64,000 nt of DNA, taken from assembly GCF_022539255.1 (NCBI RefSeq), contig NZ_JAKZBV010000002.1, positions 138,520 to 202,519 on the forward strand, written 5' to 3'. The DNA is from Sinomonas terrae (lineage in GTDB: Bacteria > Actinomycetota > Actinomycetes > Actinomycetales > Micrococcaceae). The stretch's first letter is position 1; each line of letters starts with the position of its first letter. The position numbers were made by a program, and so were the translations under genes. Below, one piece after another: positions 16,350 to 24,745 of this stretch. Below the pieces are notes generated by a model, which was not told the DNA's origin, made no database searches, and saw nothing but the letters and a program-made list of their open reading frames with translations.

Positions 16350-18934
16350 ACGGGCTGGGCATGGACGGGCCGGGTACGAACCCGGGGGGTATGACGGGCC
16401 GTGCCGGCTGGCACCGCTGGGCCAACATCCCGACGCTCGGCTGGCTCACGGCCGTCGCCGTCCTGGCGCTCGCGCACCGCGCTGTCCCAGATCCGGCGTG
16501 GCTACTCGTGCACTTGACGCTGCTCGGCGCGGTCACGAACGCGATCGTGGTCTACAGCTGGCACTTCTCCGAGGCGCTGCTGAGGCTGCCCGTGCCGTCC
16601 CGCCGGCCGCTCGCCGTCCGGCTCGTGCTGCTGAACCTGGGAGCGGCCGCGGCGATGGCCGGCGTCGTCCTGCCGGCGTGGCCGCTCACAGTCGGGGGAG
16701 CGGCCGCTGTCGGCGTGGCTTCGGCCTGGCACGGCACAGCGATCCTCGCCCGTGCCCGTCGCGCGCTCCCCTCGCGCTTCGCCTCGACCGTCCGGTACTA
16801 TCTCGCGTCCTGCGCGATGCTTCCGTTCGGAGCCGCCGCGGGCGCAGCGCTCGCGGCGATCGACGACGGCGCGCAGGGTGAGTGGCACGCGCGTATCCTC
16901 GTGGCCCACGAGTCACTCAACGTCCTCGGCTGGGTGGGGCTCACGGTGCTGGGGACTCTCGTGACGCTCCTGCCCACCATGCTCCGCACGCGTGCGGACG
17001 ACGCCGCTGAGCCCACCTCGCGGCGCGCGCTGTGGCTGCTCCTCGCCGGGGTCCTCGTCGCCACCGCTGGCGCGCTCGTCGATGCGCAGTGGCTCACCGC
17101 CGCCGGCATCGCAGCGTACCTCGCCGGCGTCCTCGTCTCCTCGGGCCCGCTCGCCCGGACGGTCGCACGGAAGGCGCCCGTGCACTTCGCCCCGCTCAGC
17201 GCGGTGGCGTCGGTGCTGTGGCTCGTCGTCGCCCTCGTCTGGCTCCTGGCGCTCTGCACGACCGAGCCAGACTGGATGGCGCTCCACGATGCGCTCGGCG
17301 AGCTCACGCCCGTGCTCGCCGCCGGCTTCGCGGCCCAGGTGCTCCTCGGCGCCCTGGCCTACCTCCTGCCCGTCGTCCTCGGCGGCGGGCCCACCATGGT
17401 GCGAGCCCGGACCGCGGCGCTCGACCGCGGGGCATGGTTCCGCGTCATCCTCGCCAACGGCGCGATCCTCCTGTACGTCCTTCCCGTGCCGAGTGCGGTG
17501 CGTGTCGCCGCAGCGGCGGTCGGGCTCATCGCGCTGTGCGCGTTCCTGTGGCTCGTCGCGAAGGCGCTGTGGGGGAGGGCGCCGACGAAGGAGACCCCCG
17601 TGGCCTCCACAGCTGGCCAAGAGGCTCGGAGCAGGTACGGTTCGGGGGCCCTCGGCCTGGCCCTGCTGATCGTGGCCGTGGTGGTCGGCGCCGCCTTCGA
17701 CCCCTCCGCTCTCATACTGGCTCAGGGGAGCGGCTCCGCGGCGAGCACGGCGTCGGTCACGCCCACAGGCCACACCACGACCGTCACTGTTACGATGACC
17801 GGGATGCACTTCAGCCCCGCGTCCGTCACGGTTCCCGCGGGCGAGCACCTCCTGGTGCATCTCCACAACCTGGACCCGACCCCGCATGACCTCACCCTCG
17901 CCAACGGCAAGGCATCGCCACGCGTTGCCCCCGGCACCACGGCGGACTTCGACGCCGGCATCATCACCGCGAGTGTCGACGGCTGGTGCTCAGTCGTGGG
18001 GCACAAGCAGATGGGCATGACGTTCCGCATCGATGCCGGCACCACCCCGGCGGCCTCGGCCCCTCCCTTCACGCCCTATCCCGCCGCGCTCCCACCCGCC
18101 GTTCCCGGAACGGTGCACCGCATCACCCTCACCGTGCAGGACACCGCGCGGGCGGTCGCCCCCGGCGTGGTGCAGGAGCTGTGGACCTACAACGGCACCT
18201 CACCGGGGCCGATCCTCCACGGCCACGTCGGCGACACGTTCGAGATCACCCTCGTCAACCACGCGCCCATGGGCCACTCGATCGACTTCCATGCAGGATC
18301 GGTCGCCCCCGATGGGCCGATGAGCACCATTGCGCCGGGGAAGACCGGCACGTACACCTTCACCGCAACCGCCCCGGGAATCTGGCTCTACCACTGCAGC
18401 ACAATGCCCATGTCGCTGCACATCGCCAACGGGATGTTCGGCGCCGTCGTCATCGACCCGCCTGATGCCCCGCCCGTCGCAGAGCAGTTTGTCCTCATCC
18501 AGAGCGAGCTCTACTACGGCCAGCCGACCGACGGCCAGCCCGGAATGGCTGCCGGTTCGGCCGATCCCGCGAAGATCGCCGCCGAGAAGCCCGACGCCGT
18601 GGTCTTCAACGGCTACGCGGACCAGTACCAGCAGGCGCCGCTCAAGGCGAAGGCCGGCGAGCCAGTCCGCATCTGGGTGCTCGACGCAGGGCCCGACCGG
18701 CCGACGTCATTCCACGTGGTGGGCGGGCAGTTCACCGCGGTCTGGGCCGAGGGGACATTCCGGCTCGCGCCCGGGACCGGCGCATCTCAGGCCATGGACC
18801 TCGCGCCGGGCCAAGGCGGCTACGTGGACCTCACCTTCCCGGAGGCTGGTCACTATCCTTTCGTGACCCACTACATGGTCGACGCCGAACACGGAGCCCA
18901 AGGGACGTTCGACATCACGGCCGGGACCCAGTAG
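16346..18934 (+). CDS. nirK: Copper nitrite reductase fused to an N-terminal membrane domain and an extra cupredoxin
   Basis: An 862-residue protein predicted to reduce nitrite to NO outside the membrane. Residues 25-410 form a polytopic membrane domain and a further helix lies near 432-452. An azurin-like cupredoxin follows at 475-560, with type-1 ligands His in TPHDL and Cys, His and Met in GWCSVVGHKQM. Residues 583-860 are the two-domain NirK. Its type-1 ligands are His in HSIDFH plus Cys, His and Met in YHCSTMPMSLHIANGM. Type-2 ligands are the other His of HSIDFH, the His of YHC, and the His in VTHYMVDAEHG. Catalytic Asp (HSID) and His (TSFHVVGG) are also present, so it should be active. 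The extra cupredoxin may pass electrons to NirK. Last gene of its operon. Confidence 0.9.
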   Translation: MNGLGMDGPGTNPGGMTGRAGWHRWANIPTLGWLTAVAVLALAHRAVPDPAWLLVHLTLLGAVTNAIVVYSWHFSEALLRLPVPSRRPLAVRLVLLNLGAAAAMAGVVLPAWPLTVGGAAAVGVASAWHGTAILARARRALPSRFASTVRYYLASCAMLPFGAAAGAALAAIDDGAQGEWHARILVAHESLNVLGWVGLTVLGTLVTLLPTMLRTRADDAAEPTSRRALWLLLAGVLVATAGALVDAQWLTAAGIAAYLAGVLVSSGPLARTVARKAPVHFAPLSAVASVLWLVVALVWLLALCTTEPDWMALHDALGELTPVLAAGFAAQVLLGALAYLLPVVLGGGPTMVRARTAALDRGAWFRVILANGAILLYVLPVPSAVRVAAAAVGLIALCAFLWLVAKALWGRAPTKETPVASTAGQEARSRYGSGALGLALLIVAVVVGAAFDPSALILAQGSGSAASTASVTPTGHTTTVTVTMTGMHFSPASVTVPAGEHLLVHLHNLDPTPHDLTLANGKASPRVAPGTTADFDAGIITASVDGWCSVVGHKQMGMTFRIDAGTTPAASAPPFTPYPAALPPAVPGTVHRITLTVQDTARAVAPGVVQELWTYNGTSPGPILHGHVGDTFEITLVNHAPMGHSIDFHAGSVAPDGPMSTIAPGKTGTYTFTATAPGIWLYHCSTMPMSLHIANGMFGAVVIDPPDAPPVAEQFVLIQSELYYGQPTDGQPGMAAGSADPAKIAAEKPDAVVFNGYADQYQQAPLKAKAGEPVRIWVLDAGPDRPTSFHVVGGQFTAVWAEGTFRLAPGTGASQAMDLAPGQGGYVDLTFPEAGHYPFVTHYMVDAEHGAQGTFDITAGTQ

Positions 18935-18949
18935 CCCTCCCTGCCCAGG

Positions 18950-18979
18950 GCGTTTCCACCGCCCGGGCCGGGGAAACGC
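18950..18979 (+). terminator. Hairpin after nirK
   Basis: GCGTTTCC (18950-18957) and GGAAACGC (18972-18979) form a perfect 8-bp stem 16 bp after the nirK stop. There is no T-tract, so it may be a weak or factor-assisted terminator or an mRNA-stabilising hairpin. Confidence 0.4.
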
Positions 18980-19456
18980 ATCCACCCAACACAGTGGCCA
19001 GCCAGCAGCGGCCGCCAACCATACGGAGATACCCGACGGGCGCCGCCTGCACCGCAGCAGAGGTCGCGGGCCACGTCAGGCTTCCGGCCCAAGCCCCTCG
19101 CGGCACAGTCGTCGACGGCCCGAAGATGGCGACGGGACTCCTCGGCCACGCCCCATGGGACCGGCTCAGAGTGCAACGAGGTCCCCGGTGCGCGCGATCA
19201 GCCAGGCCGCGTCGAGCCCGAACTCGTCGTGAAGGACCGAGCGCCGGGTCGGTGCTCGCGAAAAAAGTGGCGCTAAGGAGTTGCGGCAGATAGCCGCACA
19301 CTACCTGCCGGAACTGGTGGGCCGTCCTGCCGCGATGTCGGTCGCGCGCACCGGCGACTCTGGAAACTATCTGCCGTAGAGCGGAAGGACGGTGCCCGGT
19401 GGGATCGGTGAGCACGCTTCCGGCCTCAAAGTGAGCACGTTCTCTCGTTCAGCTGC
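18980..19456. other. Degenerate intergenic region with nested repeats
   Basis: No intact gene is recognised. A perfect 10-bp inverted repeat, CGGCAGATAG (19284-19293) and CTATCTGCCG (19367-19376), lies near its right side. GTGAGCACG occurs twice between about 19411 and 19442, reminiscent of repeated transposase-binding sites at insertion sequence ends. The region is best read as remnants of mobile DNA; the evidence is thin. Confidence 0.35.
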
Positions 19457-19762
19457 CTACCCCGAGCCTCCGTCGACAGCCCGCCGTTCGTCGTCGGAAA
19501 GGTCGTCCGCTTTGACAGGATGCACTATTGCCCAGTGCCTGCCCACAGGACAGTACTGAAAACGAGTGAAAGGCCCGAGGCGGACAGCCTGCAAGGAGGC
19601 GCCTTCGACCCACGTGGTGCTGAAGAGGTGGCCCTTGCTGCAGCGAACGGCCGTGCGACCCGGGATGGAGTAGCCCTGACGCCGCACTACGAAGTTCATG
19701 ACGATCAGGCCCAGCACCACCACAATGATGAGCCCCAGCCCCACAAGTGCTCCAACCCTCAT
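19457..19762 (-). CDS. Small single-pass membrane protein with Cys-rich domain
   Basis: A 101-residue protein with one N-terminal membrane helix (residues 4-24, VGALVGLGLIIVVVLGLIV). A compact domain follows with CSKGHLFSTTW and CPVGRHWAIVHPV, which could hold a metal (inference), and an acidic tail. Proteins of this pattern are widespread and uncharacterised in actinobacteria. It stands alone between degenerate regions, so it may be a host gene caught between mobile elements. Confidence 0.65.
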   Translation of the reverse strand: MRVGALVGLGLIIVVVLGLIVMNFVVRRQGYSIPGRTAVRCSKGHLFSTTWVEGASLQAVRLGPFTRFQYCPVGRHWAIVHPVKADDLSDDERRAVDGGSG

Positions 19763-20329
19763 GACACACGATCCATCGCTACTTGCTCCAATCGGATGCT
19801 ATCGAGGTGTCCCGTCTCTCGTCAGGGGCTCTTGGCATGCCTTCACGCACACCGACCACCGTCACCCGGCCCTGGCAGCACTGAAAGGCTCACACCGTGG
19901 CTCCCCACCCGGCTAACGCACGGCCTCGACGGACCATGGGGAAAACGGCCTCATCGGGCGGCCGCAGGACCATTCTCAACTCGGAACGGGTGCCCCGGCT
20001 GTCGTCCGCCACGTAATTCCTCACCTCCGGTGACACCCCGACAGGGGCACACAGGCTAACGCCACTTTTCTCAGTTCTGCTCCCCATGCCCCTGGTACGC
20101 GAAGAGGACCATCGCCAGTCAGCCAACGCGAAGGGCCACCGCTGAGGGTCGTCCCAAATTCCACGCCCCCGTCAGCACGTTCGTGTTCGTCGTCGTCGGC
20201 ATAAGCGCCGAACGGCGCCTTCACATCCAACATCCAAGATCGGGTCATGGCCCGTTTCTCACGTATTCAGGTCCCACCCGCACTAACGGGGGGAGTGTCT
20301 GACGAACGGTGTTTGAGTCCGGCGTTCTT
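19763..20329. other. Intergenic region, no gene seen
   Basis: About 570 bp without a convincing reading frame. Near 20054-20072 the plus strand has GGCTAACGCCACTTTTCTC, an imperfect inverse of the AAAAGTGGCGCTAAGG stretch near 19263, so the 101-residue gene is bracketed by a weak inverted repeat. Confidence 0.35.
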
Positions 20330-20575
20330 CTAGTCGTCGGGCCGTTCGAGGCGTCCGTCGAAGGTGATCGCGAACGCGTTCAGCGGGGCTTTCCACCTGG
20401 CCACCCAGCGTGCCCGCCCACCGCCGGTGGGGTCAAGCGAGCGGGTGACGAGGTAGAGGCATTTCAGGGCCGCGGCCTCGGTGGGGAAATGGCCCCGTGC
20501 CCGCACTGCCCGCCGGTACCGGGCATTGATCGACTCAATCGAATTCGTCGTGCAGATGACCTTGCGGATCTCCAC
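20330..20575 (-). pseudogene. IS256-family (mutator) transposase, C-terminal remnant
   Basis: The 81 residues begin IRKVICTTNSIESINARYRR (after an initial Met-Glu) and continue to the normal C-terminus, with the catalytic Glu of the DDE triad in NSIES. The N-terminal three quarters is missing: the reading frame breaks about 17 bp before the edge of the large inverted repeat at 20592. The missing part is not found next to the other edge (42652). It differs in sequence from the IS256-family element at 38954. Confidence 0.85.
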
Positions 20576-20728
20576 GTCGCACGGAGTCTTTTCTGATGGG
20601 AAAACGCGTTATCCGTTTCCTCGCTTATCTTGACTCCTTTGGTGGTCCCCTCAGAGGCAGACGGGCAGCCATGCGCCCAGGAAGCTCGGGGTTGGAGATC
20701 CTCGGTGGTGCGGCGATTGCGCCGTGAT

Positions 20729-22285
20729 CTAGCGGCCGGAGTTCTTCAGCGCGACGTAGTCGGACATCGGCACCGCGGCGCGGGCAGCGTGCTGGGCGAT
20801 GATTCCGGGGCTGTAGCCGAGCAGGTCCATCAGGGTGCGGGCGTCGACTTCTTGGGTGAGGTCGCGGAGCGTGGCGTTGCGTGCTCGTTGGGCGTCGATG
20901 CCGAGGACTCTGAGGCGTTCTGCGAGGGTGCCCGGGTGGAGGTGCCGGCCTGCGCGGGTGCCTGGGAAGAGCCAGTCGGTGCCGGTGTTGGCGGTGTTGC
21001 GGTTCCCGGGGTTCTGCGATTGTTGCCAGAACATCTCGGTGAGTGCCGCGGGTACGGCCGCCGGGGTCATGCCGAGCTTGATGAGCATGCCTTCCGGGGT
21101 GGTCGTGAGGTGATCTCGGCGGAGCATGACGATCTTGTTCAGCGGGTGTGCCCAGAGCAGGAGGATCAGCCCAGCGAGGCGCGTGGATCTGACCACGTGG
21201 TGGTGCTCGAGGCAGTTCCGGACGAGCTCTCTCCGCTGGGTTTGGGTGATCATCGGGATGCTCTGGGCGCTGCGGAACGGGGCGTCGAGCCCGGAGGGGC
21301 GGCCACTCTGTTGCCTGTTGAGCCAGCGGACGAAGTTCCGGACGGCCTTGCGGGTGCTGGGGCCGCTGCTGAGGTAGTCGTCGACGTGGGACTGCTGGAG
21401 GTCGTCTGCTCCGGCGTTGTGGTGCTGCCGGAGCCAGAGGAGGAACTTCCCGGCTTCGGTGATGTCCTGTTTGGCGGCGTGGGTGACGGTCTCGAGGTTG
21501 GTCTCGGGGTCTGCTGCCCTGGCGCGGACTCGTTTGAGGTGGTGCCAGGTGGCGAAGCGCTCGATGAGCCGGCTGGTCCCGTCATCGGGCAGGGCGTCGA
21601 TTCTGGCGGCGATCCATTGTTCGAAGCGTGCGAGGTTCTCGTTCCCGCGGGCGGTCATCATGCGGTGGTGGACAAGCAGGGCGCGCAGGTGCTCTGCGGC
21701 GGCGGAGCGGGGGAGTGCGTCGAAGGCCTCGTGGGTGAGTGCGAGGGTGCGGTTCCCGATGGACTCGAGGAGTTGCCGGGCCTTGGTGCCTGGGCGCATG
21801 TAGGTGTAGATGCTCTCGGGTCGCCCTGTCTCGGTGAGCAGGCTTATGAGGCGGTGGAGTCGTAGGTCTTCGCCGGGTTTGAGCACGGCAGTGAGGTCGT
21901 CGGCGAGGGCGCACCTGACGCACAGGCCGGCACGGAATCTCTCTGCTTCGCGTTCGCAGCGGGTGCATGAGAGGTCGGTGGCGATGCCGGCGCAGTCGCG
22001 GCAGATCGGCTCGCCGGTGGCGGGGGAGCGGCCGGGGAGCATCCTGTCCTCGCGGCAGTCCGGGCAGGTGCCGTAGGTGTGGGTGGCCTGGGTGAAGCAG
22101 GCTCCGCAGACTGCCCCGTCCGGCCAGCGGACCCGGATCTTGGCGACATGCTGCTGGCACCGGTCGCACAGGTGGCTGCCTGCCGAGCGGGGCCGGCCTC
22201 GCTTGTTCTGCGGTGCGAAGTTCTCGAGTGTGGGCGGGCGCGCCGATCCGTTGCCTCCGGTTGCCGGGCGGCCGGGGTCACTCAT
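20729..22285 (-). CDS. Module A: Zn-knuckle protein with degenerate tyrosine-recombinase domain
   Basis: A 518-residue protein. Residues 35-145 hold six CxxC pairs (CDRC, CGAC, CPDC, CRDC, CTRC, CVRC), probably three zinc ribbons. Residues 260-515 resemble the SAM-like plus catalytic domains of integrases: HPLNKIVMLRRDHL sits where the first catalytic Arg is expected but shows Asn, and RARNATLRDLTQEVDARTLMDLLGYS replaces the His-x-x-Arg box, while a terminal Tyr (MSDYVAL) remains. Probably an accessory DNA-binding or target-recognition partner rather than an independent recombinase (inference). It overlaps the HTH gene by 8 bp and is last in its operon. An identical copy lies at 40959-42515. 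Confidence 0.78.
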   Translation of the reverse strand: MSDPGRPATGGNGSARPPTLENFAPQNKRGRPRSAGSHLCDRCQQHVAKIRVRWPDGAVCGACFTQATHTYGTCPDCREDRMLPGRSPATGEPICRDCAGIATDLSCTRCEREAERFRAGLCVRCALADDLTAVLKPGEDLRLHRLISLLTETGRPESIYTYMRPGTKARQLLESIGNRTLALTHEAFDALPRSAAAEHLRALLVHHRMMTARGNENLARFEQWIAARIDALPDDGTSRLIERFATWHHLKRVRARAADPETNLETVTHAAKQDITEAGKFLLWLRQHHNAGADDLQQSHVDDYLSSGPSTRKAVRNFVRWLNRQQSGRPSGLDAPFRSAQSIPMITQTQRRELVRNCLEHHHVVRSTRLAGLILLLWAHPLNKIVMLRRDHLTTTPEGMLIKLGMTPAAVPAALTEMFWQQSQNPGNRNTANTGTDWLFPGTRAGRHLHPGTLAERLRVLGIDAQRARNATLRDLTQEVDARTLMDLLGYSPGIIAQHAARAAVPMSDYVALKNSGR

Positions 22286-22619
22286 CGTCTTCGACGATCC
22301 GTGCCCGGACAGGCCTGTACTGGCGCAGGTCGGGGATGTCGTCCCCGGATGCCTTGCGGCGCTGTCGCACCGTCCTGGCGTCGGTGGCGGTGTAGGCGAT
22401 CAGGTCGTTGGGGGTGACGTCGAGCGCGTCGCAGAGGGCGACGAGGACTTTGAAGGAGATCCGCTCGGGCTCCTGGGTGACGATGCGCCAGACGGCGTTG
22501 GCGGTGAGGGTGATGCCGCGCTCGTGCAGGAGCTCGGCGAGGTCCTTGGCTGTGTGGACGCCGCGGCGTGCCATGATCTCGCGGACGCGCCAGGTGTAGG
22601 TGATCTCGCGTCGGCTCAT
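22278..22619 (-). CDS. Module A: small XRE-family HTH protein
   Basis: A 113-residue protein with a Cro/C1-type HTH at residues 10-75 (VREIMARRGVHTAKDLAELL...TANAVWRIV, then ISFKVLVALCDALDVTPNDL) and an Arg-rich C-terminus ending VEDDE. It overlaps the integrase stop and the Zn-knuckle start by a few bases, so all three are coupled. It may repress the module promoter at the palindromes upstream of the integrase, or act as a directionality factor; the sequence cannot tell. Confidence 0.85.
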   Translation of the reverse strand: MSRREITYTWRVREIMARRGVHTAKDLAELLHERGITLTANAVWRIVTQEPERISFKVLVALCDALDVTPNDLIAYTATDARTVRQRRKASGDDIPDLRQYRPVRARIVEDDE

Positions 22620-23725
22620 GGGTTCCTCCTCTGTGCCTGCAGTCCGAGGGCTGCCTGGATGGTGCGTTCGTGGGCCCGTTCGAGGGCGAGGCGCTGGTAG
22701 TCGGGGGAGGGCATGGTGTAGCCCGAGGTCGTCGCGGCGTGCTCGTGGCCGAGCTGGAGCTGGACGAAGGCGACGTCGAAGCCCTCTCCGGTGATCAGGT
22801 GGGTGGCGTAGGAGCGGCGGAAGGAGTGCAGGTCGAGCCCGGGCGGGAAGCCGAGCTCGTCGACAAGGTCGCGTAGCCTGCCGATCAGGTGGGACTCGCC
22901 CACGATCGAGCCGCCGCTGGTGGGGAAGAGGTCGGTCACGGGGTGCCCGTAGCGGGGGAGCCCGTTGCGGATCCAGTCCTGGATCATCTCCACCGACCAG
23001 GGCCAGACGGTCAGGACCGAGCGGGGCTTCTTCGCCGAGCCGCGGTGCGACTTCCCCCAGCGCACGCGCAGCACGCCGTGGTCGCCGAGGTAGGGCGCAC
23101 GCGCGTTGCGGGAGAAGTCCACGACCTGCAGGTGGCGCAGCTCGTTGGCGCGCAGGCCCCAGCCGTAGGCCGTCTTGAACGCGATCGCGTCCCGCCACGC
23201 TGCCAGGGCGCCCTTGCGGCCTGAGTCCAGGATCCGCTCGACCTCCAGGTCGGCCAGGTCGAAGAGGTCCTGCAGCTCCCGCTGGGTGAAGGGCCGCTTG
23301 GCCGGGCGCGCCTCGGAGGGCTGGGCGTGGGTGACGCGGTTCAGCTCGGTGACGATCTGGGCGAAGACCTGCCCGAACAGCTTCGCGCTCTGCTCGCACC
23401 AGTCGTAGTGCGGGTCGCAGGCGTACTCGCAGAAGAGCTTGATGTGGCCCTGGTACGAGCGAACGGTCCCGTGGGAGAGGTTCCGAACAGCCCTGGCGTG
23501 GGAGAAGAAGTCGTCGGCGTCCCCGAGGGTCCATTCCCACGGATAGCGGCCGGAGAAGTCCACCAGGCTCATCACCACGCTCCGACGGGTCCGGATCGTC
23601 GCCGACGCGAAGTCCTTCGCCCGCTGCTGACGGCCCCAGCCGTCCAGGACCATGCCGAGGAACGCATCCGGGTCTGGCGCCTGCCCGCCGAACGGGGCGA
23701 AAAGCACATTCTTATCCTGGGCCAT
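22616..23725 (-). CDS. Module A: tyrosine recombinase/integrase
   Basis: A 369-residue site-specific recombinase. The N-terminal SAM-like DNA-binding domain (residues 30-115) is followed by a catalytic domain with all active residues: Arg in GLRANELRHL, Lys in RWGKSHRGS, His-x-x-Arg in LHSFRRSYATHL, His in LGHEHAATTSGY, and the Tyr nucleophile in the same string. It is expected to be active. Two short palindromes with TCGCA half-sites lie within 65 bp upstream (23754-23788). The mirrored copy in the right arm is split by an IS256-family element. Confidence 0.93.
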   Translation of the reverse strand: MAQDKNVLFAPFGGQAPDPDAFLGMVLDGWGRQQRAKDFASATIRTRRSVVMSLVDFSGRYPWEWTLGDADDFFSHARAVRNLSHGTVRSYQGHIKLFCEYACDPHYDWCEQSAKLFGQVFAQIVTELNRVTHAQPSEARPAKRPFTQRELQDLFDLADLEVERILDSGRKGALAAWRDAIAFKTAYGWGLRANELRHLQVVDFSRNARAPYLGDHGVLRVRWGKSHRGSAKKPRSVLTVWPWSVEMIQDWIRNGLPRYGHPVTDLFPTSGGSIVGESHLIGRLRDLVDELGFPPGLDLHSFRRSYATHLITGEGFDVAFVQLQLGHEHAATTSGYTMPSPDYQRLALERAHERTIQAALGLQAQRRNP

Positions 23726-23753
23726 CGACCGTCCTCAGCACTCGAAACGTGAT

Positions 23754-23788
23754 TGCGATACTCGCACACAGATTGCGAGAACCGCAAT
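23754..23788 (-). promoter_or_regulatory. Paired palindromes upstream of module A integrase
   Basis: Reading toward the gene: ATTGCG-GTTCT-CGCAAT, then 5 bp later TGCGA-GTA-TCGCA. Both share the half-site TCGCA. They sit 30-65 bp before the integrase ATG, so they may be operators for the module HTH protein or arms of a recombination site. The same pair is at 38003-38037 in the right arm. Confidence 0.5.
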
Positions 23789-24050
23789 GCACCACACCGA
23801 ATCCGCACGTCAGAAGCCGAATCAGCCCAGATTTCTTGGGCTGGCCGACACCCACGGGCACCACAGGGCCGAGGCGCTGCCGTACAGAGAAAGTGCAGGT
23901 CAGAAGCCAGTTGAAGGTAGGCAGAGGATCGTTACCCGAAACCTCACGATGTGCGAAGAAGGCACACGGAGTCTTTTCTACTGGCACCCCTGCGTATCAG
24001 GTTTGGGCGTAATCAACACACATGACAGGGGCTCGCCTTGAGCCTGAACT

Positions 24051-24566
24051 TCAGGACGCTGCCAGCCGTGAGCGTTTCCGGACGGCGACGAGTCCGACTA
24101 TCAGAAGCGATACCCCGGCCGCCAGGACCGGCAGCGAAAAGATGGCGAGAACGGTCGGGAGCCCATTCGGTCCGATGAAGTCGAAAGGGTCGTGCTCATC
24201 GGGGTGAAGGATCCACTCTGCGGTTGGTCCCAGTTCCGAAGGGTCATTCGAAAGGGCAAAGGCCTGGAACGTCTCGCCGGCCGAATAGGTCTGGTCGCAG
24301 GACGTGGAGTAGAACTGCTCTGTTCTTTGCCCATGCCAATCGAAGGCCACGCGCAGACTCTGGCTATTCCGGCACCCGTCGGGCGTGAGGCGATTCAGCG
24401 CGGTGACGGTCACGGGCACCGCCGTTCCCTGCGGCTGCATTGAGGAGGCTGTCAAGCCTGCCCCGCCCAAAGCACCGAGCAGGGTCAGGATCGCACCCCA
24501 GAGGATCAGGCGGGCTCCTGGCCAAGTACGAGCCGGGGATGGATGGTAGGAAGGCGTTCGACTCAT
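24051..24566 (-). CDS. Two-helix membrane protein, DUF3592-like
   Basis: A 171-residue protein with a hydrophobic segment near the N-terminus (ARLILWGAILTLLGALGGAGL) and another near the C-terminus (VLAIFSLPVLAAGVSLLIVG). An extracytoplasmic domain of about 90 residues lies between, containing two Cys (TPDGCRNS, STSCDQTY). The layout is that of DUF3592 proteins, but the match is by eye only. The ATG overlaps the TGA of a 46-codon upstream frame as ATGA. It lies between modules A and B and is carried in both arms; the right copy is corrupted. Cargo of the arm, function unknown. Confidence 0.6.
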   Translation of the reverse strand: MSRTPSYHPSPARTWPGARLILWGAILTLLGALGGAGLTASSMQPQGTAVPVTVTALNRLTPDGCRNSQSLRVAFDWHGQRTEQFYSTSCDQTYSAGETFQAFALSNDPSELGPTAEWILHPDEHDPFDFIGPNGLPTVLAIFSLPVLAAGVSLLIVGLVAVRKRSRLAAS

Positions 24567-24703
24567 CCTTGCCACCACGATATGACCGCATTCGAAAGGG
24601 GATAGTGCAGGGGCGGAAGATCTTGGTTCCCCCCTCTGGCGCCCGACCTCGCTGTCGGGGAGCAGATGTTGTCGCCGACCGGATTGCTGCTCGCTTTGCC
24701 CAT
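24563..24703 (-). CDS. Possible 46-residue leader/small protein
   Basis: The ATG at 24703 follows a strong GGAGGGGG ribosome site. The frame (MGKASSNPVGDNICSPTARS...) ends in W-W-Q-G with a TGA overlapping the ATG of the membrane-protein gene. The coupling argues for translation, but the residues match nothing I know; it may merely be a leader peptide. Confidence 0.35.
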   Translation of the reverse strand: MGKASSNPVGDNICSPTARSGARGGNQDLPPLHYPLSNAVISWWQG

Positions 24704-24745
24704 GCGTCCCCCTCCGCGTTCGTTGAGACCGGAGACTACCTCCTT

